Assembly (NCBI GenBank): GCA_026417135.1
Contig: JAOADV010000007.1
Coordinates: 49,320-113,319 of the forward strand
Source: Ignavibacteria bacterium
Lineage (GTDB): Bacteria; Bacteroidota; Ignavibacteria; Kapaibacteriales; UBA2268
Direction: 5' to 3'
Length of the DNA: 64,000 bases
In this document: positions 1-9,689 of the stretch, in pieces
Layout: the number at the start of each line of letters is the position of its first letter
How positions within the stretch are numbered: the stretch's first letter is position 1
Translations under genes and position numbers: made by a program
The notes under the pieces: generated by a model
What the model was told of the DNA's origin: nothing
Seen by the model: the letters and a program-made list of their open reading frames with translations, nothing else
Databases searched by the model: none

Positions 1-1249
1 GGCTCGAAGCCCATTTAGCTCTATTTCGTTCGGATTGACCAAAAGAGTTGCCATAGCGTTGAAGTTTTTGTAAAACATCTTGGACAGTTTGGTCCATTAT
101 TCCTTGATTAATGAGGAAGCGTCGCATATCGACAATCAACTTTGGATGCTCGATAAAAACTGGGCACATTTCTTCGCAAGCTCTACAAGTTGTGCAAGCC
201 CAAAGTTCTGCGTCGGATATAATTTCGCCGTGTACCTTGCCTTCGCCGTTCGATGGTGAACCGTTTGATATTTTCTTCGGATTGAAACTTATCAATACCT
301 TTTCAAGCTTCAAGACAAGATTTTTTGGCGAAAGAGGTGTTCCACTATTATATGCTGGGCAAGCTTCTTGGCAACGGCCACACCAAATACAAGAATCAAG
401 TTGTAAAAGCTGGCGCCAAGTAAATTCTGTGATTTTTTCAACCCCAGATTCATTTGCTGGGGAAAGGCTACCTATTTTCGAGGTATCTTTGAAAATCATA
501 TTGACGGAAGCAGAGAAGATATGAAACGCTTTTGTAAATGGTATTGAAGCGATGAACAAAAAAGATAGTAGCATATGTGTTGTCCAAAACCCCACGTGTA
601 AATCTTGAAGGGTTGAGAGGGGCATAGAAGCAAAAAGTTTGGATAATTCGTTGCCAATAGGTGCCCAATGTTTCCAATAAGGATTTTGAACTGAAAGCCG
701 AAGCCCTTCGACTACGAAACCAGTTGAAGCGATTAAGAAAAGAATTCCAAGCAAATAGAAGGAATCCCAACTAAAAGTTGGTTTAATTATAGTTTTAAGT
801 TTTTCGGGCCTAAAAATATATCTTCTAATAAGCGCGATGATAATACCGACAATTAGGAGTATGCCGAAAATATCGAGAAACAATTCGTAATATAGATAGA
901 AATCCCCTTTAAGAAATTGGAAGCCAAAGAAAAGATGGGTAACATCCCAATCGACGGTTGCAATTATAGTTCCAATCAACAAGATAAACATTCCATAAAA
1001 AATTGTCAAGTGGAAAATCCCGGGGATGAATTCCGATATGATACGTTTCTGTATAATTGCTCCGTTGAACAAGGATTTAATTCGTTGCCAAAGCGAAAGC
1101 AGAATTTTTTCGGGTCGACCGATACGCCATTTCTTTGTATGGCGAATAAAACCAACGGTGAATATGATAATAGAAAGAAATCCCAATGCATATTGTAATA
1201 TTTCCAGCCAATGAGGGATATTCCAAAATGTTGGCCTTACAGGTTCCAT
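1..1249 (-). CDS. Membrane-bound Fe-S oxidoreductase, ETF:menaquinone oxidoreductase type (C-terminus outside window)
   Basis: Read on the minus strand from ATG at 1249; the frame is open to base 1, so the C-terminus is missing (about 416 codons visible). The N-terminal part has several hydrophobic segments of the nitrate-reductase-gamma (NarI-like) type. Two ferredoxin-type cluster motifs follow, CIWCGRCQEACP and CTTCRACEEMCP. The expected HdrD/GlpC-type CCG domains would lie beyond the edge. It starts 3 nt after the etfA stop, so it is translationally linked to etfBA. Membrane Fe-S proteins of this layout next to etf genes act as ETF:menaquinone oxidoreductases, taking electrons from acyl-CoA dehydrogenases via ETF into the quinone pool. 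The family call rests on domain order and context; the exact electron acceptor is inferred. Confidence 0.85.
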   Translation of the reverse strand, partial: MEPVRPTFWNIPHWLEILQYALGFLSIIIFTVGFIRHTKKWRIGRPEKILLSLWQRIKSLFNGAIIQKRIISEFIPGIFHLTIFYGMFILLIGTIIATVDWDVTHLFFGFQFLKGDFYLYYELFLDIFGILLIVGIIIALIRRYIFRPEKLKTIIKPTFSWDSFYLLGILFLIASTGFVVEGLRLSVQNPYWKHWAPIGNELSKLFASMPLSTLQDLHVGFWTTHMLLSFLFIASIPFTKAFHIFSASVNMIFKDTSKIGSLSPANESGVEKITEFTWRQLLQLDSCIWCGRCQEACPAYNSGTPLSPKNLVLKLEKVLISFNPKKISNGSPSNGEGKVHGEIISDAELWACTTCRACEEMCPVFIEHPKLIVDMRRFLINQGIMDQTVQDVLQKLQRYGNSFGQSERNRAKWASS

Positions 1250-1252
1250 TGG

Positions 1253-2224
1253 TTATCCCTTTCTTTGTTTCAATTTTTCAGTAAGAATTGGAACAATTTC
1301 GAACAAGTCGCCAACTACTCCATAATGTGCAATATTAAATATAGGAGCTTTCGGGTCTGTATTAATTGCAAGTATTGTTTCAGAGTTTTTCATTCCTTCT
1401 TGATGTTCTGGTGCTCCACTAATGCCAAGAGCAAGATATAGTTTGGGTTTTACAATCATTCCAGATTTCCCTACTTGCCTTGTCAAGGGTAGCCACCCTT
1501 GGTCGACAACTGGACGGGAAGCGGAAACTGCACCACCAATTGCTTCGGCAAGCTCTTCGGCAATTTCGATATTATCTTTATTTTGAATTCCTCTTCCGAC
1601 CGAAACAAGTATATTTTCTTTCGTTATGTCGATATCTCCAAGTTCTGGTTCAATGTATTTTTTGAAAGATGGTTCGGGGACAAAATCGGGAACTTCAAGC
1701 TCTTCGACTGGGGCGGTTCTGTCCGACTTTCCAGCGTCTAATGGGAAAGAACCGGGATATATTCCAACAATACCTTTGTTATCGATAAGTTTAACTTCCG
1801 ACAAAATCTTTCCGCCGTAGAGTTGGCTTGTTAGGAAAAGGTCCCCATTTTCGAATCTAAAAGTCTTGCAGAAGTTAATAAAAGGTAGGTCTAATCGCCT
1901 TGCAAGTATTGGTCCAACTCCGGCAGTGATATTCGTACAAGCAAGTAACAGTATCGAAGCTTGCTTTTGTTTGTAAACGTTCTCGACCAACTTTGCTGTT
2001 AGTTGTGGCGGAGTTATCTCTAATTTTTCGTCATCAAGCAATAGTACGGAGTCTGCCAATCCCAGGTTTGGTGTAAGTTTACTTACGTCCTTTCCTATTA
2101 CTAATGCAAGCAAAGGAACGTTTAGATGTTGGGCAATTTTCTTTCCGACACCTAACATTTCGTAGGTAATATCTACTATATTACCTCGAAGATGCTCAAC
2201 TAATACAATTACAGAATTGTTCAT
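1253..2224 (-). CDS. etfA: Electron transfer flavoprotein subunit alpha
   Basis: 323 residues, the usual EtfA length. The C-terminal FAD-binding domain is clear: GRGIQNKDNI near residue 210, SRPVVDQGWLP, then GISGAPEHQEGM and INTDPKAPIF near the end. The N-terminal half is the alpha/beta domain that pairs with EtfB. EtfAB carries electrons from acyl-CoA dehydrogenases (a glutaryl-CoA dehydrogenase lies at 35.3 kb) to a membrane quinone reductase, here probably the protein encoded immediately downstream. A strong Shine-Dalgarno (TAGGAGGA) precedes the ATG. Order on the minus strand is etfB, etfA, Fe-S oxidoreductase, with 34 nt and 3 nt gaps, so one operon is likely. Confidence 0.96.
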   Translation of the reverse strand: MNNSVIVLVEHLRGNIVDITYEMLGVGKKIAQHLNVPLLALVIGKDVSKLTPNLGLADSVLLLDDEKLEITPPQLTAKLVENVYKQKQASILLLACTNITAGVGPILARRLDLPFINFCKTFRFENGDLFLTSQLYGGKILSEVKLIDNKGIVGIYPGSFPLDAGKSDRTAPVEELEVPDFVPEPSFKKYIEPELGDIDITKENILVSVGRGIQNKDNIEIAEELAEAIGGAVSASRPVVDQGWLPLTRQVGKSGMIVKPKLYLALGISGAPEHQEGMKNSETILAINTDPKAPIFNIAHYGVVGDLFEIVPILTEKLKQRKG

Positions 2225-2258
2225 ATTTATCCTCCTAAAAATTTGTCTGTCTCATAAA

Positions 2259-3038
2259 TTATATAAGACCTTTATCAGTAAGTATTTCGACAATTTTCGT
2301 GGCAATTTCTTCTGGATTACCTTCTAACATTACAGCCTTCCCAGCGACTTCGGGTTCGTAAAGTTTCTCGATTTCGATACCTTTTGAAGCAAAATCTTGT
2401 GTAAACTCCAGCTCTTCGATATTTGCAGATTTCATCATAGCACGGATTTTTGCTATAGGGACATATCGTGGTGGGTTCTCAGCTGCTTGAATACCTAAAA
2501 CTGCTGGAAGTTCAACTTCGAATTCGCCACGCAAGCCACCGGAAAATTCTTTCCTAATCAAAATATTGTTCTTGTTTTCATTATATTGCACGTAAGTTAC
2601 AACTCCGTAGACGGGTAGTTCCAGGTATTCTCCAAGATAATAAACGAGTTCTCCTTCGATATCGTCGGTTGCTTGGGAACCAGTCAATATCAAGGTTTTA
2701 GAATCGATTAGATTATTTTCTTTAAGATACTTTGCAAAAACTTCGGCAATCGCTGGGGAAGTAAAATTTTGCCAATCGCCCAAGATTTTAACTGCTTTGT
2801 CGCAACCTTTGGCAAGAGCAGTGTAAATTGCTTCGTCGACCTCTGGTGCGTCGAGTGTTACTAATGTTACAGTCCCGCCATATTTTTCTTTGAGTATAAC
2901 TGCTTCTTCGACAGCGTGCTCGTCGTTTTCATTTGCTTTCATTCTCAACCAGTCGGGGTCGAGTGTTTTCCCATCTGATGCAATCTTTAATTCCTCGACC
3001 GTATCTGGAACCATTTTAAGAAATACAATCAAGTTCAT
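2259..3038 (-). CDS. etfB: Electron transfer flavoprotein subunit beta
   Basis: 259 residues, full length for EtfB. The start MNLIVFLKMVPDT and the following region match the AMP/FAD-binding ETF beta fold. The segment TLILTGSQATDDIEGEL resembles the adenine-nucleotide contact region, and RYVPIAKIRAMMKS near residue 200 the beta-subunit recognition loop that docks acyl-CoA dehydrogenases. It forms the heterodimer with the next gene. The start is supported by TTAGGAGG a few bases upstream. I did not decide whether this is a bifurcating ETF; the membrane Fe-S partner rather than Bcd/Fix genes favours simple electron delivery to menaquinone. Confidence 0.96.
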   Translation of the reverse strand: MNLIVFLKMVPDTVEELKIASDGKTLDPDWLRMKANENDEHAVEEAVILKEKYGGTVTLVTLDAPEVDEAIYTALAKGCDKAVKILGDWQNFTSPAIAEVFAKYLKENNLIDSKTLILTGSQATDDIEGELVYYLGEYLELPVYGVVTYVQYNENKNNILIRKEFSGGLRGEFEVELPAVLGIQAAENPPRYVPIAKIRAMMKSANIEELEFTQDFASKGIEIEKLYEPEVAGKAVMLEGNPEEIATKIVEILTDKGLI

Positions 3039-3075
3039 ATGTAACCTCCTAATTCAAAATGTATGAAAACCTCTT

Positions 3076-3888
3076 TTAGACAAACTTTATGTCTTTAATA
3101 CCCGGTTCAGTTCGAAGAACGTTTTGAATAAGTGCAATTGCTTCCTTCCTTTCTTTTTCTTTTTCCAAGCCCAAAATCGAAATTTGACCAGTTTCGGCAT
3201 CGCCTTCGACATCGACTTCGAAACCTCGAGTTGTTGGTGCAAGGAAAAGCAAAAGTTTTGCTTTCGACGAAAGCAAAAGATTATTTAATTGTTTAATGTT
3301 TTCCTCGGTAGAGTTAAAATATGGCTGATTGAGAATTTGTTCGACAATTGTAGCAAAATACTCTGGGTCGATTTTATCCAGATTTATGACTAAATCATAA
3401 TGTTTGGGTTCTTCGATATTTACGCCATAAAGGAAATCGCCCCAAAGTCTTCTTCGTTCGTCAATTAGTCTTATATAGTCGAGAGCTTGCTCGTATGTTA
3501 AGTGTGGATTTCTATCTTGCCAAGCTTTGGCTCGATTGTGTAAAGATTTAATTACTCTTATTCTTAGTACAAATGGGATATCGTTTAGGAGGAAATGAGC
3601 AAGATGCCCAAGATAAATACAACTACCTTCTTGTAGAATAAGTTCGAGCAAGGCGACTTGGAAACTCAAAAGGTAGTGCTTTCTTTTGTAATATTGACGT
3701 TCCCAAGGGCTTGGAGCGCGGTCGAGAAAAGTTATATCAGTAAATCCAGTTTCACTGATTAAGTATTTTTCCCCTTCCTCGATAACTTTTTCTCGAGTTA
3801 TGATTGGAATTTGTAGTCTTTGCGAAAGTGCATTAGCGAGTTGTTCTGCACCTATTAAAGTTCCACGAGAAATAGTAACAATTTGCAT
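3076..3888 (-). CDS. Cytidylate kinase-like family protein
   Basis: 270 residues. The N-terminus MQIVTISRGTLIGAEQLA and the central LGHLAHFLL and IRLIDERRRLWGDF segments match the cytidylate-kinase-like family (Cytidylate_kin2), which is distinct from canonical Cmk. The phosphate loop is odd: family members usually carry a GSGG[RK]-type loop, whereas this one has GTLIGAE without the basic residue, so ATP binding may be weak. The C-terminal 60 residues (DVEGDAETGQISI) look like a small alpha/beta add-on. It heads the likely etf operon, 37 nt before etfB. Function unknown; a sensory or regulatory nucleotide-binding role is as plausible as a kinase one. Confidence 0.7.
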   Translation of the reverse strand: MQIVTISRGTLIGAEQLANALSQRLQIPIITREKVIEEGEKYLISETGFTDITFLDRAPSPWERQYYKRKHYLLSFQVALLELILQEGSCIYLGHLAHFLLNDIPFVLRIRVIKSLHNRAKAWQDRNPHLTYEQALDYIRLIDERRRLWGDFLYGVNIEEPKHYDLVINLDKIDPEYFATIVEQILNQPYFNSTEENIKQLNNLLLSSKAKLLLFLAPTTRGFEVDVEGDAETGQISILGLEKEKERKEAIALIQNVLRTEPGIKDIKFV

Positions 3889-5592
<1,704 letters not shown>

Positions 5593-5639
5593 ATTTTATT
5601 AAATCTCTGTATTTTTTCAAACTCAAAATGAGGTAGTAT

Positions 5640-6023
5640 ATGAATTTCCCAGATGATTTAAAGTACACCAAAGACCACGAATGGGTCAGAATTGTAGATA
5701 ATATTGCTACAATTGGGATTACTGACCACGCACAAAGCGAACTTGGCGATATTGTTTACGTCGACATCTCGCAAGATATCGGCGAAGTGAACAAGGGTGA
5801 ATCGATAGGAACTATCGAAGCAGTAAAAACTGTTGCAGATATTTTTGCTCCAGTTTCTGGGAAAGTCGTTGAAGTGAATACTTCAATTAACGACAAGCCC
5901 GAAGTTATCAACAAAGACCCTTACGGCGATGGTTGGATTTTGAAAATCGAGATGAGTAATCCGGAGGAATTAAACGAATTGCTTTCGGCAGACGATTACA
6001 AGAAACTTATTGGACAAAGTTAA
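5640..6023 (+). CDS. gcvH: Glycine cleavage system H protein
   Basis: 127 residues, the normal length. It is the lipoylated carrier shuttling the methylamine group between the P, T and L proteins of the glycine cleavage complex. Lipoyl lysine K63 sits in GTIEAVKTVAD; the opening YTKDHEWVRI and the DPYGDGWILKI segment are typical. Start chosen at the ATG preceded by GAGG. No gcvT or gcvP lies in the window, so the H gene is separated from its partners. It follows the tyrosine phenol-lyase gene and may share its transcript. Confidence 0.97.
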   Translation: MNFPDDLKYTKDHEWVRIVDNIATIGITDHAQSELGDIVYVDISQDIGEVNKGESIGTIEAVKTVADIFAPVSGKVVEVNTSINDKPEVINKDPYGDGWILKIEMSNPEELNELLSADDYKKLIGQS

Positions 6024-6077
6024 ATTATCATTTTTCTTTGATTTTAGATTATTTTGTAAGTACCTTGTTTCGAAGAC

Positions 6078-6386
6078 TTAGGTTTTGATTTCTTTGTTTA
6101 AAATAGTCTTAACTTTTTCGACTTTCGATTGCATTCGACTTTGTTCTCCTTTGCGGTAGTCCACTTTGATTACCGAGTAAATTCTATTACATTGTGGTTC
6201 TAATATCTTAAAACATTCTGATATGACTTTAAAAACTTCGTCCCAATTACCTTCCATTATTGTTCCCATCGGGGTAAGTCGATAGTTTAACCCGCTTTTG
6301 TCGATATGGGAGATGACTTGCGATACCCAAGGGCTTACACTTTCGCCCTTATCGGTTGGAAACATTGAGAATTCAACTAAAACCAT
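6078..6386 (-). CDS. MTH1187-family thiamine-binding protein
   Basis: About 102 residues. The pattern VEFSMFPTDKGESVSPWV, then GLNYRLTPMGTIMEG and the IDK/DYRKG surroundings, matches the MTH1187/YkoF-like (DUF77) family of small ferredoxin-like thiamine-binding proteins. I use the second ATG (6386), because AGG lies 6 nt upstream of it; an ATG two codons earlier (6392) is possible. Convergent with gcvH. No thiamin transporter or biosynthesis gene is adjacent, so the physiological ligand is inferred from the family. Confidence 0.85.
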   Translation of the reverse strand: MVLVEFSMFPTDKGESVSPWVSQVISHIDKSGLNYRLTPMGTIMEGNWDEVFKVISECFKILEPQCNRIYSVIKVDYRKGEQSRMQSKVEKVKTILNKEIKT

Positions 6387-6485
6387 ATACATCCTACAAT
6401 TTTTTCAACAAATTTTTAAAGTTTTTTCAAGAATGAATTATTAAATTATTAAATTTGAATTTATTGACTTTTGTCTTGATTGCTA

Positions 6486-7358
6486 ATGACAAGTATAAAC
6501 GAACTTTATAAACGGCTCGAAAGTTGCGATATTTGTCCCCACAACTGTAACGTTAATCGAATGGTTGGAGAAATCGGAAAGTGTGGGACAAATTCCTCTA
6601 TTATTGTTTCGAGTTATGGTCCACATTTCGGCGAAGAACCCGAGCTTGTTGGTTACTTAGGTTCGGGAACTATATTTTTTTCTGGTTGCAACTTGCTTTG
6701 TGTTTTCTGTCAAAATTATACAATCAGCCATTGTCGGGAAGGAAGAAGTGTAAGTATTAATGAACTTGCAAATATAATGCTTCGATTGCAAGACATTGGT
6801 TGCCACAACATTAATTTAGTTAGCCCAACCCACTATGCTCCGCAAATTGCCCAATCTATTATCGAGGCGAAAAGCTATGGCTTAGCTATTCCAATAGTTT
6901 ACAATACTGGATGTTACGATAAAGTTGAAACTTTGAAAGCTCTCGAAGGTTTGATTGATATATATATGCCAGATTTGAAATTTTCCGACCCAAACAAAGC
7001 AAAATTATATACAGAGGCACCCGACTATTTTTATTATGCTTCGTCGGCGGTAATTGAGATGAAGCGACAAGTGGGCATTTTGGTAGTAAGAAATGGTATT
7101 GCACGTCGTGGGCTGATAATTCGTCATCTTATTCTCCCCGACAATCAGTCGGACACAATAGAAATAATAGACTTTATCGCCGAGAATCTTGGAACTGATA
7201 TATATCTTAACTTAATGGACCAATATTATCCTCGATACCAAGCATATCAATATCCAAAGTTAAGCCGTTCTATAACAACAGAGGAATATTCATATTACAT
7301 AGATTATGCCAAAAGTAGGGGTTTTCGCAACCCCAAATATATTTTTGGTTATGGGTAG
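6486..7358 (+). CDS. Radical SAM protein, PflX-like (COG1313 type)
   Basis: About 290 residues. An N-terminal Cys cluster, CDICPHNCNVNR then GKCG, precedes the radical SAM motif CNLLCVFCQNY (CxxxCxxC) at about residue 70. The remainder (INLVSPTHYAPQI, NTGCYDK, DIYMPDLKF, VVRNGIARRGLIIRHL) follows the PflX-like family resembling pyruvate-formate-lyase-activating enzymes. The physiological target is not established and none is encoded nearby. Start: an in-frame TTG at 6480 exists, but ATG at 6486 is preferred. The 3' end overlaps the convergent YggS gene by 10 nt. Confidence 0.88.
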   Translation: MTSINELYKRLESCDICPHNCNVNRMVGEIGKCGTNSSIIVSSYGPHFGEEPELVGYLGSGTIFFSGCNLLCVFCQNYTISHCREGRSVSINELANIMLRLQDIGCHNINLVSPTHYAPQIAQSIIEAKSYGLAIPIVYNTGCYDKVETLKALEGLIDIYMPDLKFSDPNKAKLYTEAPDYFYYASSAVIEMKRQVGILVVRNGIARRGLIIRHLILPDNQSDTIEIIDFIAENLGTDIYLNLMDQYYPRYQAYQYPKLSRSITTEEYSYYIDYAKSRGFRNPKYIFGYG

Positions 7359-8068
7359 TTTCTTTCTCCAAATATTGCAGTACCAATTCTTAAGATTGTT
7401 GCACCCTCTTCGACTGCAATTAAGTAATCGTTCGTCATACCCATAGAAAGCTCGTTGAGCGGTAAATTTGGGAAAGATTTTCTAGCTTCCTCAAAAAGGC
7501 TTTTCAGTAGTTGAAATTCCTTTCGGATAACTTTTTCATCAAGCGAAAAGCTTCCAATCGTCATTAATCCACGAATTCGTAGGTTTTGCAAATCTTTGAT
7601 TTCATTGATTAATTCACAAGTTAATTCGGGACTGCAACCAAATTTAGAAGCTTCGCCAGAAGTATTTACTTGGATTAAAATATCGATGGTTTTATTGTTT
7701 TTTTCGGCTTGCTTTTCGATTTCTTTTGCCAAATGGACTGAATCAACTGAATGTATTAAGGAAACAAAAGGAGCAATATACTTGACTTTGTTGGTTTGAA
7801 GGTGCCCTATAAAATGCCAGTTGACTTGTTTGGATAAACTTTGATTAACAAGTTCGTACTTTGCCTTTAGCTCTTGGGCATAATTTTCGCCGAAATCAGT
7901 TATCCCAGCATCCGCAGCATTTAAAATAGCTTCAATGGGATGAGTTTTAGTTACAGCAACTATTTTAACATTTGTAAGAATACCTTTCTTTTCTTTTAAA
8001 TTTTCAATTGAATCGATTATGGCTTGATAATTTTTGCGAATGGTCTCTTTAGTATATTTTTCTTCCAT
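7349..8068 (-). CDS. YggS-family pyridoxal phosphate homeostasis protein
   Basis: 239 residues, single-domain alanine-racemase-like barrel. The PLP lysine lies in KIVAVTKTHP (about residue 41). Also present are the FGENYAQEL, WHFIGHLQTNKVKY and LSMGMTNDYLIAVEEG signatures and the closing RIGTAIFGER. The family buffers and delivers PLP and affects amino-acid and keto-acid balance; it is not a racemase. The neighbouring PLP-dependent tyrosine phenol-lyase is a possible client, but that is conjecture. Its 3' end overlaps the radical SAM gene tail to tail by 10 nt. Confidence 0.94.
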   Translation of the reverse strand: MEEKYTKETIRKNYQAIIDSIENLKEKKGILTNVKIVAVTKTHPIEAILNAADAGITDFGENYAQELKAKYELVNQSLSKQVNWHFIGHLQTNKVKYIAPFVSLIHSVDSVHLAKEIEKQAEKNNKTIDILIQVNTSGEASKFGCSPELTCELINEIKDLQNLRIRGLMTIGSFSLDEKVIRKEFQLLKSLFEEARKSFPNLPLNELSMGMTNDYLIAVEEGATILRIGTAIFGERNYP

Positions 8069-8143
8069 AAAGTGTTCTTTTTTAGTATAAATTTTTTTTA
8101 AAAAGAATTTTTAATTTAATAATTTTTTAAATAGAAAAACATT

Positions 8144-9457
8144 ATGAAATACCCAGACGTTCCTATCTATATGAATCTCCCATTTGTGGTGATGGTACTT
8201 GCCATAGCAATTATGCCATTAGCAACTCCACATTTTTGGGAGAGCAATAAGAATAAATTGTTCGTTAGTTTGATATTAGGTATTCCAACTGCTATTTGGC
8301 TTTTATTGAATAATTTATCGGAGGCGCTTGTTCATTCTGTTTTTTTCGATTATCTACCGTTTATTATTCTATTAGGGTCATTATTTGTTATTACTGGGGG
8401 AATTTTTCTCGAAGGAGACCTCGAAGCAAAACCTAAAACGAATCTTATTTTTTTAATAGTTGGGACAATTTTAGCTTCCTTTATGGGAACTACGGGCGCT
8501 GCTATGCTTTTAATTCGTCCGCTTTTAAAAACCAACTTCAGGCGAAAATATAAAGTTCATATTATACTTTTCTTTATTGCTTTGGTTGCAAATTGTGGTG
8601 GACTATTGACTCCGTTGGGCGACCCTCCGCTTTTTATACTGTACCTTCGTGGAGTTCCTTTCTTTTGGTTTTTTACACTTGTCAAGGAATGGTTAGTTTG
8701 TAATGTAATTTTGCTGACAGTTTTTTATTTTATTGAAAAACACTACTACAAGAAAGAATCGAAAGAGGACCTTGAACTTGACCGTCAAGAATATGTACCA
8801 TTAAAAGTCCACGGAGGATTCAATCTTATCTTCCTTCTTGGAGTTGTCTTATCTGTTGCTTTTATCAATCCATTATACATTCCATTTATGCAACCACACC
8901 ATTTCAGTATGTATCTTCGGGAAATAATAATTCTTTCGATGGCAATTCTTTCGTTGATTTTCACAAAACGTGAGATAAGAAAATTGAATAGTTTCAACTG
9001 GCATCCGATAGAAGAAGTAGCCTTTTTGTTCTTAGGCATTTTCATTACTTTAACACCTTCTTTGATTTTCCTTGAACATCACGCTAAAGATTTCGGCTTT
9101 AAAACCATTTACCAGTTTTACTATGCTGTTGGCTCTCTCAGTAGTTTCTTAGATAATACTCCGACAGCAGTTACATTCTATTCAGTTGCAAAAGGGCTTG
9201 TCGAAGCCCAACCAGATTTATTTTTCGATAAGATTATCGTTGGGGGTATCCCCGAACATTTACTCGAAGGCATTGCAACAGCCGCAGTTTTTTTCGGCTC
9301 GATGACTTATATTGGCAATGGTCCTAACTTTATGGTAAAGGCAATTGCAGAACACGAAGGTATCGCTATGCCTCACTTTTTTGAATATATGTATAAGTTT
9401 TCATTGGTTATTCTTTTGCCAGTTTTCATACTTGTCCAGTTATTATTAATACATTGA
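8144..9457 (+). CDS. NhaD-type sodium:proton antiporter
   Basis: 437 residues, about eleven hydrophobic helices. Motifs of the NhaD/ArsB-CitM (ion transporter) superfamily are visible: GTTGAAMLLIRPLL, NCGGLLTPLGDPPLF in the middle, SLSSFLDNTPTAVTFY and IGNGPNFMVKAIAEH near the end. The family exchanges Na+ for protons at the inner membrane. Substrate assignment rests on family similarity only. Starts at ATG 8144, 75 nt from the divergent YggS gene. It ends 232 nt before the convergent 1415-residue gene, with a hairpin terminator between them. Confidence 0.87.
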   Translation: MKYPDVPIYMNLPFVVMVLAIAIMPLATPHFWESNKNKLFVSLILGIPTAIWLLLNNLSEALVHSVFFDYLPFIILLGSLFVITGGIFLEGDLEAKPKTNLIFLIVGTILASFMGTTGAAMLLIRPLLKTNFRRKYKVHIILFFIALVANCGGLLTPLGDPPLFILYLRGVPFFWFFTLVKEWLVCNVILLTVFYFIEKHYYKKESKEDLELDRQEYVPLKVHGGFNLIFLLGVVLSVAFINPLYIPFMQPHHFSMYLREIIILSMAILSLIFTKREIRKLNSFNWHPIEEVAFLFLGIFITLTPSLIFLEHHAKDFGFKTIYQFYYAVGSLSSFLDNTPTAVTFYSVAKGLVEAQPDLFFDKIIVGGIPEHLLEGIATAAVFFGSMTYIGNGPNFMVKAIAEHEGIAMPHFFEYMYKFSLVILLPVFILVQLLLIH

Positions 9458-9649
9458 GTTATGGTAAGATTTGTTCAAGTTAGTCGAAAATAAGTTTCTT
9501 CACTTATTATCTATGTTTGCTTTTTATTGAAAGCATTTTTCATAATCAATACCTTTTTTCAATTGTTGTTCATTTCTTTCGAAATTCTTATGTCTTGGGC
9601 TGTAATTAAATCAACTTTAAGGAACTTAAATTTTTTAGTAAAAGCAAAA

Positions 9650-9674
9650 GGCGGGCAAAGTTGCCCGCCTTTTT
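9650..9674 (-). terminator. Bidirectional Rho-independent terminator
   Basis: Perfect 9-bp GC-rich stem GGCGGGCAA / TTGCCCGCC with a 2-nt loop (9659-9660), followed by TTTTT on the plus strand. AAAAG precedes it, giving CTTTT on the minus strand. It sits 16 nt past the stop of the minus-strand gene at 9690 and downstream of the plus-strand antiporter, so it can end both transcripts. Confidence 0.9.
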
Positions 9675-9689
9675 CGTCTGTAATTTTAA

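Noticed and set aside
111..524. 137-codon plus-strand open frame
   Set aside because: Antisense to the membrane Fe-S oxidoreductase, whose two cluster motifs read on the minus strand in the same place.
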